Program-made: the position numbers and the translations under genes
Assembly: GCA_030765065.1 (NCBI GenBank)
Contig: CM060989.1
Span: 62,510,001 to 62,574,000 of the forward strand
DNA from: Deroplatys truncata
Taxonomy: Eukaryota > Arthropoda > Insecta > Mantodea > Mantidae
Length of the DNA: 64,000 nt
Reading direction: 5' to 3'
Notes under the pieces: model-generated
What the model saw: only the letters and a program-made list of their open reading frames with translations
The model's database searches: none
Told to the model about the DNA's origin: nothing
In this document: positions 47,317 through 57,733 of the stretch, in pieces
Layout of the letters: the number at the start of each line of letters is the position of its first letter
Numbering within the stretch: position 1 is the stretch's first letter

Positions 47317-47470
47317 AATGTTACATTCACAATACCTTCTCTACCCTCTATCGCTTATTAGTGGGTACACAAACTATTCTTACTAAACCTAATGTTGATA
47401 TCTACTTTATTTTAATCCAAATAAACCTTTGCAGAAATAGCTACATTACACATTTCGTTATAGATACAAA
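47317..47470 (-). mobile_element. HINE-like 3' scrap, subfamily B
   Basis: TTACATTCACAATACCTTCT to CACATTTCGTTATAGATACA, minus sense, cut by the A copy that follows. Confidence 0.65.
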
Positions 47471-47472
47471 AA

Positions 47473-48166
47473 TCTGATATGTTACAATCACATGACTTTC
47501 TCTACTCTTGTACAAACTATTTTTACAAACGCTTGTTCTCCATATGCTTCATGTTAATCGAGATTTTAATCTTATTGCTTATTTTCTTGTAGATGCAAGG
47601 GGAATATGGTAGGCTTTAAGCGATAGTCAAATATTTTAAGAGCTGTTTGCTATGTGGCGCATTCCATTCTCTTTGCATGTCCAGGACACAAAAAAAAAAA
47701 TGAATAACGAATTTGAGAAAAAGTATAAGTATTGGAAAATTTAAGGGAATAACAAGCATTATCTCGTAAATGGTTCACTCAACAAAAACAATGTATATGA
47801 CATAAATTGTGTATTTTAACGCGATCTACATTTGTTGTGTAGTAAAATTTTGTCTATCTCTTATGGTTTACCAGTTATGCAAAGGTCGTTCACGATGAAG
47901 AATGCTTTTGGAGACATTCCCAAAAAAATTCGAGATATATATTTCATTTGCATGAAAATATCTTTAACATATGACATTATAATCGAAATCGTTAGCCATT
48001 TTTGAGAAAATTAAAATTTTCGAAAAATGTTCCATGTAAAGGGTAATCTGGGGTGAGGGGATTTTCTTGAAAACCTTCGTGTCGCATCTCTGGAAGATAC
48101 TGAACCTAAATACCAAGTTTGGTGTTTATCCGATTGTTCGTTTCTGAGTTATGCTGTTCACAGACA

Positions 48167-48204
<38 letters not shown>

Positions 48205-48336
48205 CATGTTTCCAAAATTGCTTTTTTTGGATTCAGGGGGGTCTCAAAACATATATTTCCAGTGAAATCTCAGTATCGAATTTTTGGGTGGAATACAATA
48301 CTTCCCCTATTCCTACAAATACGTAGTGGAGAAAGT
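47473..48336 (-). mobile_element. HINE-like element, subfamily A, full length
   Basis: TCTGATATGTTACAATCACA to ATACGTAGTGGAGAAAGT. Longest (CA)n of the family here (48167-48201). The 73-codon MFHVKG-type frame is partly disrupted (it reads GVRGFS where others read GWGDFL). Confidence 0.9.
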
Positions 48337-48342
48337 AAAAAT

Positions 48343-49458
48343 AACGAAAAATTTTCCATGTAAAGGGTAGTTTGGTGTGGGGTGTTTTCTTTAAAATCTT
48401 CGTGTCGCATCCTAGAAGGATTCTGAATTTATATACCGAGTTTGGTATTGATGCACCATTTCGTTTTTTAATTCAGAAACACACACACACTCGGAACTTT
48501 CCTGTTTTACTTCTCTACTACGTATAGTAAGTAGGGGAAGTATTGCATTCCACCCAAAAATTCGATACCGAGATTTCACCGGAAATACATGTTTTGAGAC
48601 CTCCTGAATCCAAAAAAAGCATTTTTGGAAACATGTCCGTGTGTGTGTGTGTGTGTGTGTCTGTGTCTGTGAACAGCATAACTCAAAAACGAACAGTCGG
48701 ATAAGCACCAAACTTGGTATTTAGGTTCAGTATCTTCCAGAGATGCGACACGAAGGTTTTCAAGAAAATCCCCCCACCCCAGACTACCCTTTACATGGAA
48801 CATTTTTCGAAAATTTTAATTTTCTCAAAAATGGCTCTAACGATTTTGATTAAAATATCATATGTTTAAGATAATGTCATGAGAAATGAAATGTATATCT
48901 CGAATTTTCTGGGAATGTCTCCAAAAGTATTCTTCATTGTGAACGACTTTTGCATAACTGGTAAACTATAAGAGATAGACAAAATGTTACTACACAAAAA
49001 ATGTAGATCGCGTTAAAATACACAACTTATGTCATATACATTTCTTTTGTTGAGTGAACCGTTTTCGAGATATTGCTTGTTATTTCCTTAAATTTTCCAA
49101 TACTTATACTTTTTCTCAAATTCGTTATTCATTTTTTTATGTCCTGGACATGCAAAGAGAATGGAATACTCCACATAGCAACCAGCGTTAAAATATTTGA
49201 CTATCCTTTAAAAGCTACCATATTCCCCTTGCATCTACAAGAAAATTACCAATAAGATTGACATCTCGATATCTCGATTAACATGAAGCATATGGAGAAT
49301 AAGCGTTTGTTATATTAGATTGTAGAAGAGTAGAGAAAGTCATGTGAGTGTAACACATCAGATTTTTTTATTCATGGGCCTCAAAACATATATTTCCGGT
49401 GATATCTCCGAATTGAATTTTTGGATGGAACGCTAAACTTCCTAGAGAAAGTAAAAAT
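48343..49458 (-). mobile_element. HINE-like 5' end, old copy split by an A copy
   Basis: 48343-48508 (GAAAAATTTTCCATGTAAAG to ACACTCGGAACTTTCCTG) and 49372-49458 (GGCCTCAAAACATATATTTC to CTAGAGAAAGT) are consecutive parts of one minus-sense copy. Confidence 0.75.
48509..49362 (+). mobile_element. HINE-like element, subfamily A, full length, nested
   Basis: ACTTCTCTACTACGTATAG at the 5' end, (TG)n at 48636-48660, and AGTAGAGAAAGTCATGTGAG then TGTAACACATCAGA at the 3' end. It is inserted in the opposite orientation into the old copy at 48343-49458. A small ATCTCGAT duplication is at 49264-49279. Confidence 0.9.
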
Positions 49459-50029
49459 GAGGTTCAGGTATTGATTATCTTGAGGGAATGTAATGTAATG
49501 TTTTACAAACTTTCGGTTTATTCATAAAGATTATAATTGTATATAAATTGGCCAAATCTATAGAATTTACATCCCGCTTCCTGGAGTGAAGTTGAAGGTT
49601 TGTTTTAAACTAACCAAAAAAGAAAGAAAGAAAAAAAAAGAATGTCTATCTTTGCAGGTGTGTACCTCCTTAAGTTTAATGTTCCTTGAAAACATATCCT
49701 CTGTCTTTTGTTTCTTGCGAGTTCGTCGCTGGCTATATCGACTTTGTTTATTAACAATTGACTGCGCTCTGATTCTCCAACAAGCCACAAAGCGTGTTAT
49801 GTACGGTTACAACCGTTTCTATCCTGAAATAGTGCTGTTTATAGCTTTGCTGCGAAAAGATTATGGTAGAGGAGTAGTAATGGTGTTTGATCTTCATGAA
49901 AGTGAAAAAGTGATCCAAGTTAAAGACAAACTTCCCGAATCCAGAGATTGAGCTGCTGCATGTGCAGCTTGGTAAGGATTGTGTGGGAGAGATGCGAATT
50001 CAGTAACTGCGGACGAGTAAGATGGATTT
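49459..50029. other. Upstream flank of the SoxE promoter, unassigned
   Basis: No repeat was recognised. A frame open from 49586 to 49951 (121 codons) begins with a translated poly-A/AAAG tract (KKERKKKKE) and has no motif I know. I regard it as chance. Confidence 0.35.
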
Positions 50030-50540
50030 AGTCCCTCCTCACAGAGTGGGCGGGGCCTCATTCTCGGCTCGCATTGGCCCACGTTGGACAACTTGGGGCG
50101 GGGATTGGCCCGGCGTTTCACAGGGGACCGACATCAAAATTTAATCCCCCCTTGCCTCTCTGAGAAGCAGTCACGTGACTCTTTTTATTCTTCAACACCC
50201 CCACTATCTTTTTGTGCTCCCCAACTATAAACATTGGTCACATTTGGAACAAGGGCTCATTCATCCTAACAAGTTTGGGGAAGCAGGTACCTTTTCATTC
50301 ACAGCGACACAACTTTTTTTAGATACACAATAAATCGCGGGTCTTTACTTTTTGAGGGGGAGGTGCAGTTTTTCATATGGCACGCGCTCCAGGCCTCCCT
50401 CCTCTCTGAGTGCGCCAGTTTTAGTGTTTGACGCCACTAAACACGGTCGGTCGACCAAGTAAACACTCTTTGCTGTGTGTTGGTGCAACAATGTGAGTTG
50501 AGTGAACTGTTTTCATTGTTATTGTCGTCTAAAAGACCTA
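50030..50540 (+). promoter_or_regulatory. GC-rich promoter and 5' leader of the SoxE gene
   Basis: CpG-rich compared with the rest of the window. GC boxes GTGGGCGGGGCC (50046-50056) and GGGGCGGGG (50095-50103), and two inverted CCAAT boxes GCATTGGCCC (about 50072) and GATTGGCCCGG (about 50103), typical of NF-Y-type promoters. No convincing TATA box sits at a fitting distance. The transcription start is probably between 50200 and 50450 but cannot be fixed from sequence. The placement directly ahead of exon 1 is the main argument. Confidence 0.6.
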
Positions 50541-50542
50541 AA

Positions 50543-50772
50543 ATGTCATCCCAAAACGCTATGATACCTATTTCACCTGAATCTCTACACCGTCCGGTAA
50601 TCAAGATCACTGCTACAGCAGCAGCAAGTGTGGCAGCGGCGGCGGCGGCAGCCATCGGGGGCGGTGATCGATCTGCCGCCTCCGGTACAACGTTGGACAA
50701 ACCAGAGATCAATGAAGCCGTAACGAAAGTCCTGGAGGGATACAACTGGACGCTTGTGCCCATGGCTACCAA
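50543..50772 (+). CDS. SoxE / Sox100B-type transcription factor, first coding exon
   Basis: The ATG at 50543 (AAAATGTCA, a good start context) opens 77 codons up to a GTAAGT donor at 50773. Residues 22-41 are a poly-Ala tract with Gly. Residues 56-74 read INEAVTKVLEGYNWTLVPM, matching the dimerisation (DIM) helix that lies just before the HMG box in SoxE proteins (vertebrate Sox8/9/10 have EAVSQVLxGYDWTLVPM; the insect member is Sox100B). SoxE proteins use this segment to bind DNA as dimers. The exon ends in phase 2 after AA, giving …MATK once joined. The HMG-box exon, expected next, is not recognisable downstream to base 64000. An upstream GTG-initiated extension (from 50477) is in frame but is probably 5' UTR. 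The family assignment rests on the DIM motif alone. Confidence 0.88.
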
Positions 50773-51047
50773 GTAAGTTCAATTGTCTTTTCTGTAAACA
50801 ATAATACTGGCTCTGTTGGTACCCCTGCTAATATGACAGCATGCATTTCATCTGTCTACTTTTACTACGTTTCCATAGGGAACAGAAATCGATTCCGTTT
50901 TAAATACGATTCGTTTCTATGTTAAATTCGATATGTATCGATATCGATTTGAATGCGTAAACTCGACTTACTTTAGAGATGGGCGAACCTGTTAATCAGA
51001 AGTGTTAGTTTGTTGTTCTATGTGGGTTTCAGATGCTTTAAAAGAAA
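50773..51047 (+). other. Start of SoxE intron 1
   Basis: The donor GTAAGTTC follows CCAA. The first 275 intronic bases are unique sequence with ATCGATATCGATTTG-like words near 50940. The rest of the window downstream is probably the same intron, if no exon was missed. Confidence 0.6.
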
Positions 51048-51844
51048 TCTGATGTGTTACACTCACATGTCTCTACTCTTGTACAAACTATTTTTACAAA
51101 CGCTTATTCTCCATCTACTTCATGTTAATCGAGATAAACATTTGTAGAAACTATCTTATCTAATTTTCTTGTAGGTACAAGGGGAATATGGTTGCTATTC
51201 TGGAGCGTTCCATTCCCTTTGCATGTCCAGGGCATAAAAAATTGAATAACGAATTGCCATTTGAGAAAAGGTATAAGTATTGGACAATTTAAAGGAATAA
51301 CAAGCAAAATGAAAATGGTTCACTCAATGAAAAAAATTTATATGACATAAATTGTGTATTTTAACGCGATCTACATTTTTTGTGTAGTAAAAGTTTGTCT
51401 TATCTCTTATGGTTTACCAGTTATGCAAAAGTCGTTCACAATAAAGAATACTTTTGGAGACATTCCCAGGAAATTCAAGATGTACATTTTATTTGTCATA
51501 AAAATATCTTAAACATATGATATTTTAACCAAAATCGTTAGAGCCATTATTAAAAAAATTAAAATGTTCGAAAAATGTTCCATGTAAATGGTAATCTGGG
51601 GTGGGGGATTTTCTTGAAATCCTTCGTGTCGCATCTCTGGAAGATACCGAACCTAAATACCAAGTTTGGTGTTTATGCTACTGTTCGTTTCTGAGTTATG
51701 CTGTTCACAGACACGGACATGTTTCCAAAAATACGTTTTTGGATTCAGGAGGTCTCAAAGCATGTATTTCCGGTGAAATCCCGGTATCAAATTTTTGAGT
51801 GGAATACAATACTTCTCCTACTTACTGTACGTAGTAGAGAAAGA
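51048..51844 (-). mobile_element. HINE-like element in SoxE intron 1
   Basis: TCTGATGTGTTACACTCACA to CGTAGTAGAGAAAGA, antisense to the gene. The (CA)n is almost absent (CACAGACACGG). It lies only 275 bp past the donor site. Confidence 0.85.
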
Positions 51845-52240
51845 AAAAGCTGTATGTAAAAGCTGAAAATTAATGTACGATATTGTATTTCTAGTATGAC
51901 CCACGGTATCTTGATGCATCCTGATTTACCTGCTAATAAGAAAACAGGATTTTTAGAGAAGTCAGCCCAAAGAGAAAGAAGAACTAAAGTAAAGTTTCAA
52001 AACCACACCACGTCCTTTTGCAAACTCCTGCAGTACAATTGAAGGGTCCTTGTTCCTGTTTCTCTGCCAGAGTCTAAGTTGTTATAAGATCTCAGATATC
52101 GTATATAATATCTGAAGTGATTTTAAGACACAACTGATAACCGATACGCCACGGGAGAACGAGTGGGAAAAAACAATTAAAATAAGACTAATAACAGCAA
52201 CATTCACCCAATAATTAAATAACCTAACGCAATTTTATAC
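51845..52240. other. Unassigned, probably intronic
   Basis: AT-rich, no feature recognised. Confidence 0.3.
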
Positions 52241-52955
52241 TTTCTCTACCACGTACCTAGAAGGGAAGATTGAGAAGGTACCCAAATTTCAGCGAAATAC
52301 ATGTTTTAAGGCCCCCTGAGTACAAAAAATGATTTTTAGAAAAACGAAAACTCGGATAAACACCAAACTTGGTATTTAAGTTCAATACCTTCCAAAGATG
52401 CGACACGAAGATTTTAAAGAAAATCCCTCTACCCCAAACTACCCTTTACATGGAACATTTTTGAAATTTTTTATTTTCTAAAAAATTGTTCGAATGATTT
52501 TTATTAAAATGCGGTATATTAAAGATATTTACATTACAAATAAAATGTATATCTTGAATTTTCTGAGATTAGCATTTGAAGTCCTCTTCATTTGAAAGGA
52601 ATTTTGTATAATCGTGTATAACTAGTAAACGTTAAGCAATAGACGAAAACGTATTACACTAAAAATGTAGATCTCTTGAAAGCACACAATTTATTTCAAA
52701 TAACGTTTTGTGTGGCATCGACCATTTTCAAAATATCCGTTATTAATGGTTCGAATTGTTCAATACTTAGCCACTGTCAACATTCAGTTGTTTTTCGCGA
52801 TGTCATGGAAACAGTATGGAATTTTAAGGGCAGTATATAGCGTCCAGCTCTTAAACACTTGACTATCACTGTTCTCTTTGTATCTATAACGAGTTTGTAT
52901 ACCCACTAATAAACGATAGAGGGTAGAGAAAGTCATGTGAATGTATCACATTAGT
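52241..52955 (+). mobile_element. HINE-like element, subfamily B
   Basis: ACTTTCTCTACCACGTACC at the 5' end, lacking the microsatellite block, and AGGGTAGAGAAAGTCATGTG then AATGTATCACATTAG at the 3' end. Confidence 0.75.
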
Positions 52956-53230
52956 TTTTTTTAAAACATGAAGTAGAATCAGAGGAAAGAATTAGATTAG
53001 CTATAGTTGGTTTTGACTTGATAACGTTAAAACTAAGTTGTCAGTTGGACATTCAGCTACAGGTATTTAATTATTAAATACTAGTATAGAGTAGGGCATA
53101 ACAGATTACTTTGCATTTTTGTGAAGTGGAGAGAGATATGCAAATAAAAACTAATTGGAAAATACGAAAAGAAAAGATTAATCATCACTTATGCAATAAT
53201 TTGTAAAATTATAGAGAACAGAACCATTAA

Positions 53231-53303
<73 letters not shown>

Positions 53304-53714
53304 GCGTTAGAGGAAGATTTTGAGATTTTGTAAAGAATATGCGACGTTAACATGAAAATAGTAACAGCGACCCTGTTGTGCATATTATTGCACTAGTCTC
53401 ATTGTTCCTTCACGAAAATCTGTAACATTACGATGGGCACAAAAGAAAACGGTAATTTCCTCCAAAACTGGTACTATTTCATAGCTGTTTCAGAAGAAAC
53501 GGGAGAAACGTGGGCCTGTATGTTGGGTTAAAGATAAAAGCAAAGATTGTTGTGAACGTACAGTTCGCTTTTATTTTAAGGAGGAAGACTGGCTAGAAAA
53601 TTTCCTAGTGAGCCATGCCACCTTTAAATTCATACTCCAGCGACTTGAACCATATTTATAGCAGAGCAAAAAGTTTTTACGAGTTTCAATGATTGTAAAA
53701 AACATCTGCTGTGT
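52956..53714. other. Unassigned, with an (ATT)n tract
   Basis: Apart from the trinucleotide repeat at 53231-53301 there is no recognisable feature. Confidence 0.35.
53231..53301 (+). repeat. (ATT)n microsatellite, about 23 units
   Basis: Uninterrupted TTA/ATT repeat. Its minus-strand translation as polyisoleucine is an artefact. Confidence 0.95.
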
Positions 53715-54484
53715 TGCTATTACATGACTTTCTCTACTCTTGTACAAACTATTTTTAAAACGCTTATTCTCCATATGCTTCATGTTAATCGAGATGTCAA
53801 TCTTATTTCTAATTTTCTTGTAGATGCAAGGGGAATATGGTAGGCTTTAAGTGATAGTCAAATATTTTATCAGCTGGTTGCTATGTGGAGTACTCCATTC
53901 TCTTTGTATGTTCAGGACATAAACGACGAATAACGAATTCCCATTTGAGAAAGAGTATAAGTATTGGAAAATTTAAAAAAATAACAAGGAAATGGTTCAC
54001 CACACAAAAAATGTATATGACTTAAATTGTGTATTTTAACGAGATCTGTATTTTTTGTGTAGAAACATTTTGTCTTTCTCTTAGGTTTACCAGTTATGCA
54101 AAAGTCATTCAGAATTAAAAGGACTTTCGGGGACATTCTCAGAAAATCTCCTGATATATACATAAGTATATGATATTTTAACCTGAATCGTTAGGGCCAT
54201 TTGTGAGAAAATCAAAGTTTTCGAAAAGTTTTATATGTAAAGGGTAGTCTGGGGTGGGGGATTTTCTTGAATACTTCGTGTCGCATCCTTGAAAGATACT
54301 AAACTCAAATACCAAGTTAGTTATTTATCCGACTTTTCCTTTTTGAGTTATGCTGTTGACAAACATACAGACGAACATGCTTTATTTGGATTCAGGGCAC
54401 CTCAAAACCTGTATTTCCGGTGAAATCTCGGTATCAATTTTTGGTTGGAATGCAGTACTTCCCCTACTTACTATATGTAGTACA
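53715..54484 (-). mobile_element. HINE-like element, near full length
   Basis: From TTGCTATTACATGACTTTCT (3' end slightly degraded) to ACTATATGTAGTACAATGA. No microsatellite remains (GACAAACATACAGACG). Confidence 0.75.
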
Positions 54485-54699
54485 ATGATTAGGTACAGTA
54501 AAGGTTGGTACTCTGTCAGACATTCAATACGATTTTGATACGGTAGATGTTTCCATGCAACAAAAATTCGATCCGATTCTAATTTATAAGCGGATGGAAT
54601 CTAAGATTCGGTTCGACCGAGTCCACGTTTCCATGCAGGTTCAATACGCTATATGTACTCAAATCGATTTCAATTCCCAATCGAAACGTGGTCCAAACA

Positions 54700-55195
54700 A
54701 AGATCGAAAACGAGATTTCATCGAAAATGCACGTTTTGAAGCTCCCTGGTTCCAAAATGAAAGAAAAAGTTAGGTGTAAAGTCGGTTAAATATAAAAATT
54801 ATTTAACCTCTCACCCCAAACTTTCCTTATTTTAGATTTTTCTCAAAAATGTCTCTAACAATTTTGATTAAAGCACACGTTTAAGATATTTACATGAGAA
54901 TTAAAATGCATTTCTTGAATGTTCTGTAAATAGCCTATGAATCCTATTCATTCTGAATGACTTTTGTATTTGATAAACCGTAAGAGATAGACAAAATCTT
55001 ACTCCACATAAAATGCAGCTCTCGTTAAAGCACATAATTTAAACAAAAATGTTTTGTGACGTTAATCAATTACGAGATAATGTTTGTTATTCTTCCCAGT
55101 GTTAAGTCGCTATTCGATTTTTTCTCGTGGCCATGGAAGGAACATAGAATTTCAGACGGCGACTAGCGTTTTAAAAATCTGATTATCGCCTCCTT
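54700..55195 (+). mobile_element. HINE-like element, old diverged fragment
   Basis: AACGAGATTTCATCGAAAAT through AATTTTGATTAAAGCACACG to TTTTTTCTCGTGGCCATGG. Both termini are missing. It groups with the copy at 23908. Confidence 0.6.
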
Positions 55196-55434
55196 ATATT
55201 AAAAAATAAGCATTTTTATTTTTGAAAGTTTATAGTCGCTTTAACGTATTAGTCATTTATTTTAAAATAAATATTTAACAATAAACAATGAGGTTATTAA
55301 CATACTGGCAGTTTTGACCCATTAAAATGAACTAGTATAGAATTGTGACACTATAATTAATCAAACTGATTGAGCATTATATACTTTTATATAAATTTAT
55401 TCTTTTGAATAATTTAACTATCTTAGGGTACATC

Positions 55435-56160
55435 GAATAGTTGAGTGTTGTTTGTAAATCATTGTTTTGTCCCCATTGATCGTATTGTGGACATTCCACA
55501 TTGTGTGTTACGTCGTTAACAGTGTGTTACACTGGTAGCAGATGGGTGGTTGGTCCTTTGAAAGAAGATAACTGTGCGTGATCTTGGTGTGGCCCATTCT
55601 CAGTCGGGATATTAAAAGCTGATCTTGTCTGCAAAGAGACTTACTGGGAAGATGTGTCGAAAAACTCAATATTATATCACGGAATTTGCTTCTCGTGGAG
55701 TTAAGCCATCCTATTGTTAGTGTTTCTTTTTAATGGTTGAGATAACATCATGGGTTGGTGTAGTTATAGTTGGGTCACTTATTGGCTTCTTTTCCTGCCT
55801 GATTGGCCAATTGGTTACCTTGTATTCCAATGTGGGATGGAATCCATGCTAAAGACACTTGCTTTCCTTGCTTATTGGCTCTATGAAGTAGTGATTGAAT
55901 TTCTTGGTAAGAATATGGGTTGATGACAGATTGTTTATTGCAAGTAGTGCACTTTTAGAATCTGAATTACTTTGAACATTGAGTATTCAAAACATAAACC
56001 ACAGCTTGTTTAATTGCAAACAGCTCGCTTGACATGGTATAAAAATCAGGAAGTCTGAATAGCATAGTGTGGTCTGCATAAACAACAGTACAAACACTTT
56101 TATCATTACGCTTTGATCCATCTGTGTAAATTGCTGTATGGTTTCTATATCTGACATGAA
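55435..56160 (-). pseudogene. LINE RNase H and C-terminal remnant (LINE-Z)
   Basis: On minus, in order: VYTDGSKRNDKSVCTVVYAD near 56120 (first RNase H block with catalytic Asp), FYTMSSELFAIKQAVVYV near 56030 (catalytic Glu), IQSLLHRANKQGKQVSLAWI and PSHIGIQGNQLANQAGKEAN near 55860-55780, and then RLRMGHTKITHSYLLSKDQP near 55600 followed by CYQCN…HNVECPQYD. Internal stops occur. It probably lies in SoxE intron 1, antisense to it. A second copy of this LINE type is at 640-2030. Confidence 0.85.
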
Positions 56161-56199
56161 TTCATTAAATAGATGGCGATAAACTCAGGAATTTTGTAA

Positions 56200-56255
56200 G
56201 AATAGGTGCTTTGTAGAAGACTGAGTAGAGAAAGTCATGTGAATGCAAAACGTCA
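56200..56255 (+). mobile_element. HINE-like 3' scrap, subfamily B
   Basis: GTAGAGAAAGTCATGTGAAT, then GCAAAACGTCAGCA, directly followed by the 5' terminus of the next copy. Confidence 0.6.
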
Positions 56256-56267
56256 GCATTTTTACTT

Positions 56268-56714
56268 TCTCTACTACGTATAGTAAGTAGGGGAAGTATT
56301 GTATTCCACCCAAAAATTTGATGCCGAGATTTCACCGGAAATACATGTTAAGGTCCCGTGAATAATAAATCATTTTTAGAAAAATGTACACCATAGCTTT
56401 AAAACGAAAAGTCGCACAAATGCCAAACTTGGTATTTAAGTTTAATACCTTCCAAAGGTGCGACACGAAGACTTTGAAGAAAATCTCTCCACCCCAAATT
56501 ACCCTTTCCATAATTTTTTTTTTGAAATTTCAAAATTATCGGAAAAATTTCCATGTAAAGAGTGTTTGGGGTGGAGGGACTTTTTTGAAAATCTTCCGTG
56601 TCGCATCCTTGGAAGATACTAAGCTCAAATACTAAGTTTGGTATATATTTCACTTTTTGTTTTTGAGTTATGCTGTTCAAAGACAGACACACACACACGG
56701 AAATTTTTCCAAAA
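56268..56714. mobile_element. HINE-like fold-back: 5' part and its inverted partner
   Basis: 56268-56520 is the 5' part in + sense (ACTTTCTCTACTACGTATAG…CACCCCAAATTACCC). 56521-56714 is the same region reversed (CCATGTAAAGAGTGTTTGGG … GTTCAAAGACAGACACACAC). The two arms pair over about 170 bp. Confidence 0.75.
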
Positions 56715-56715
56715 A

Positions 56716-57611
56716 TCTGATATGTTACACTCACATGACTTTCTCTACTCTTGTACAAACTATTTTTACAACGCTTATTCTCCATCTACTTCATGTTAAT
56801 CGAGATAAACATTTGCAGACTCTATCTTATTGCTAATTTTCTTGTAGATGTAAGGGGAATATATATTTACAAGGGCAATATAGAAATACAGTAGCCTTTA
56901 AGCACATACATATCTGTTAATAGCTGGTTGCTAGGTGCAGCACCATTCCCTTTACCACAGATTAATACTCCTTGCATATCCAAGACAAAAACATGAATAA
57001 CGAATTCCCATTTTAGAAAATAAGTATTAAAAAATTTAAGGGAATAACAAGCAATATCTCGAAAATGGTTCACTCAACATAAAAAATGTATATGACATAA
57101 ATTGTGTATTTTAACGCGATCTACATCTTTTGTGTAGTAAAATTTTGTCTATCTCTTATGGTTTGCCAGTTATGCAAAAGTCGTTCACAATGAAGAATAC
57201 TTTTGGAGACATTCCCAGGAAATTCAAGATATGCATTTTATTTGTCATAAAAATATCTTAAACATATATTTTAATCAAAATCGTTAGACATTTTTGAGAA
57301 AATTAAAATTTTCGAAAAATGTTCCATGTAAAGGGTAATCTGGGGTGGGGGGATGTTCTTGAAAACCTCCGGGTGGCATCTCTGGAAGATAATGAACCTA
57401 AATACCAAGTTTGGTGTTTATCCGACTGTTCGTTTCTGAGTTATGCTGTTCACAGACACACACACACGCGCGCGCGCGCGCGCGGACATGTTTCCAATAA
57501 TGCTTTTTTTGGATTCAGGGGGTCTCAAAACATGTATTTCCGGTGAAATCTCGGTATCGAATTTTTGGGTGGAATATACTTCCCCTACTTACTATACGTA
57601 GTAGAGAAAGT
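56716..57611 (-). mobile_element. HINE-like element, subfamily A, full length
   Basis: TCTGATATGTTACACTCACA to TACGTAGTAGAGAAAGT. The microsatellite has changed type: (CA)n followed by (CG)n (57456-57484). Confidence 0.9.
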
Positions 57612-57733
57612 AAAAATACTTTATTTGAAATCAGGTCGCCTCAAAACATGTATTTCCGGTGAAATCTGGGTATTGAATTTTTGGGTGGAGTGCAATACTT
57701 CCCCTGCTTAGTATACGTAGTAGAGAAAGCAAA
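57612..57733 (-). mobile_element. HINE-like 5' scrap in tandem
   Basis: GCCTCAAAACATGTATTTCC to CGTAGTAGAGAAAGC, minus sense, head-to-tail with the copy to its left. Confidence 0.75.

Noticed and set aside
49586..49951. 121-codon frame upstream of SoxE
   Set aside because: It begins in an A-rich tract, has no recognisable domain, and overlaps equally open minus-strand frames.
50477..50542. SoxE start at an upstream GTG (22 extra codons)
   Set aside because: Not an ATG, and the ATG at 50543 has a better context. The segment is more likely 5' UTR.
53189..53383. Hydrophobic polyisoleucine protein on minus
   Set aside because: Artefact of translating the (ATT)n microsatellite.
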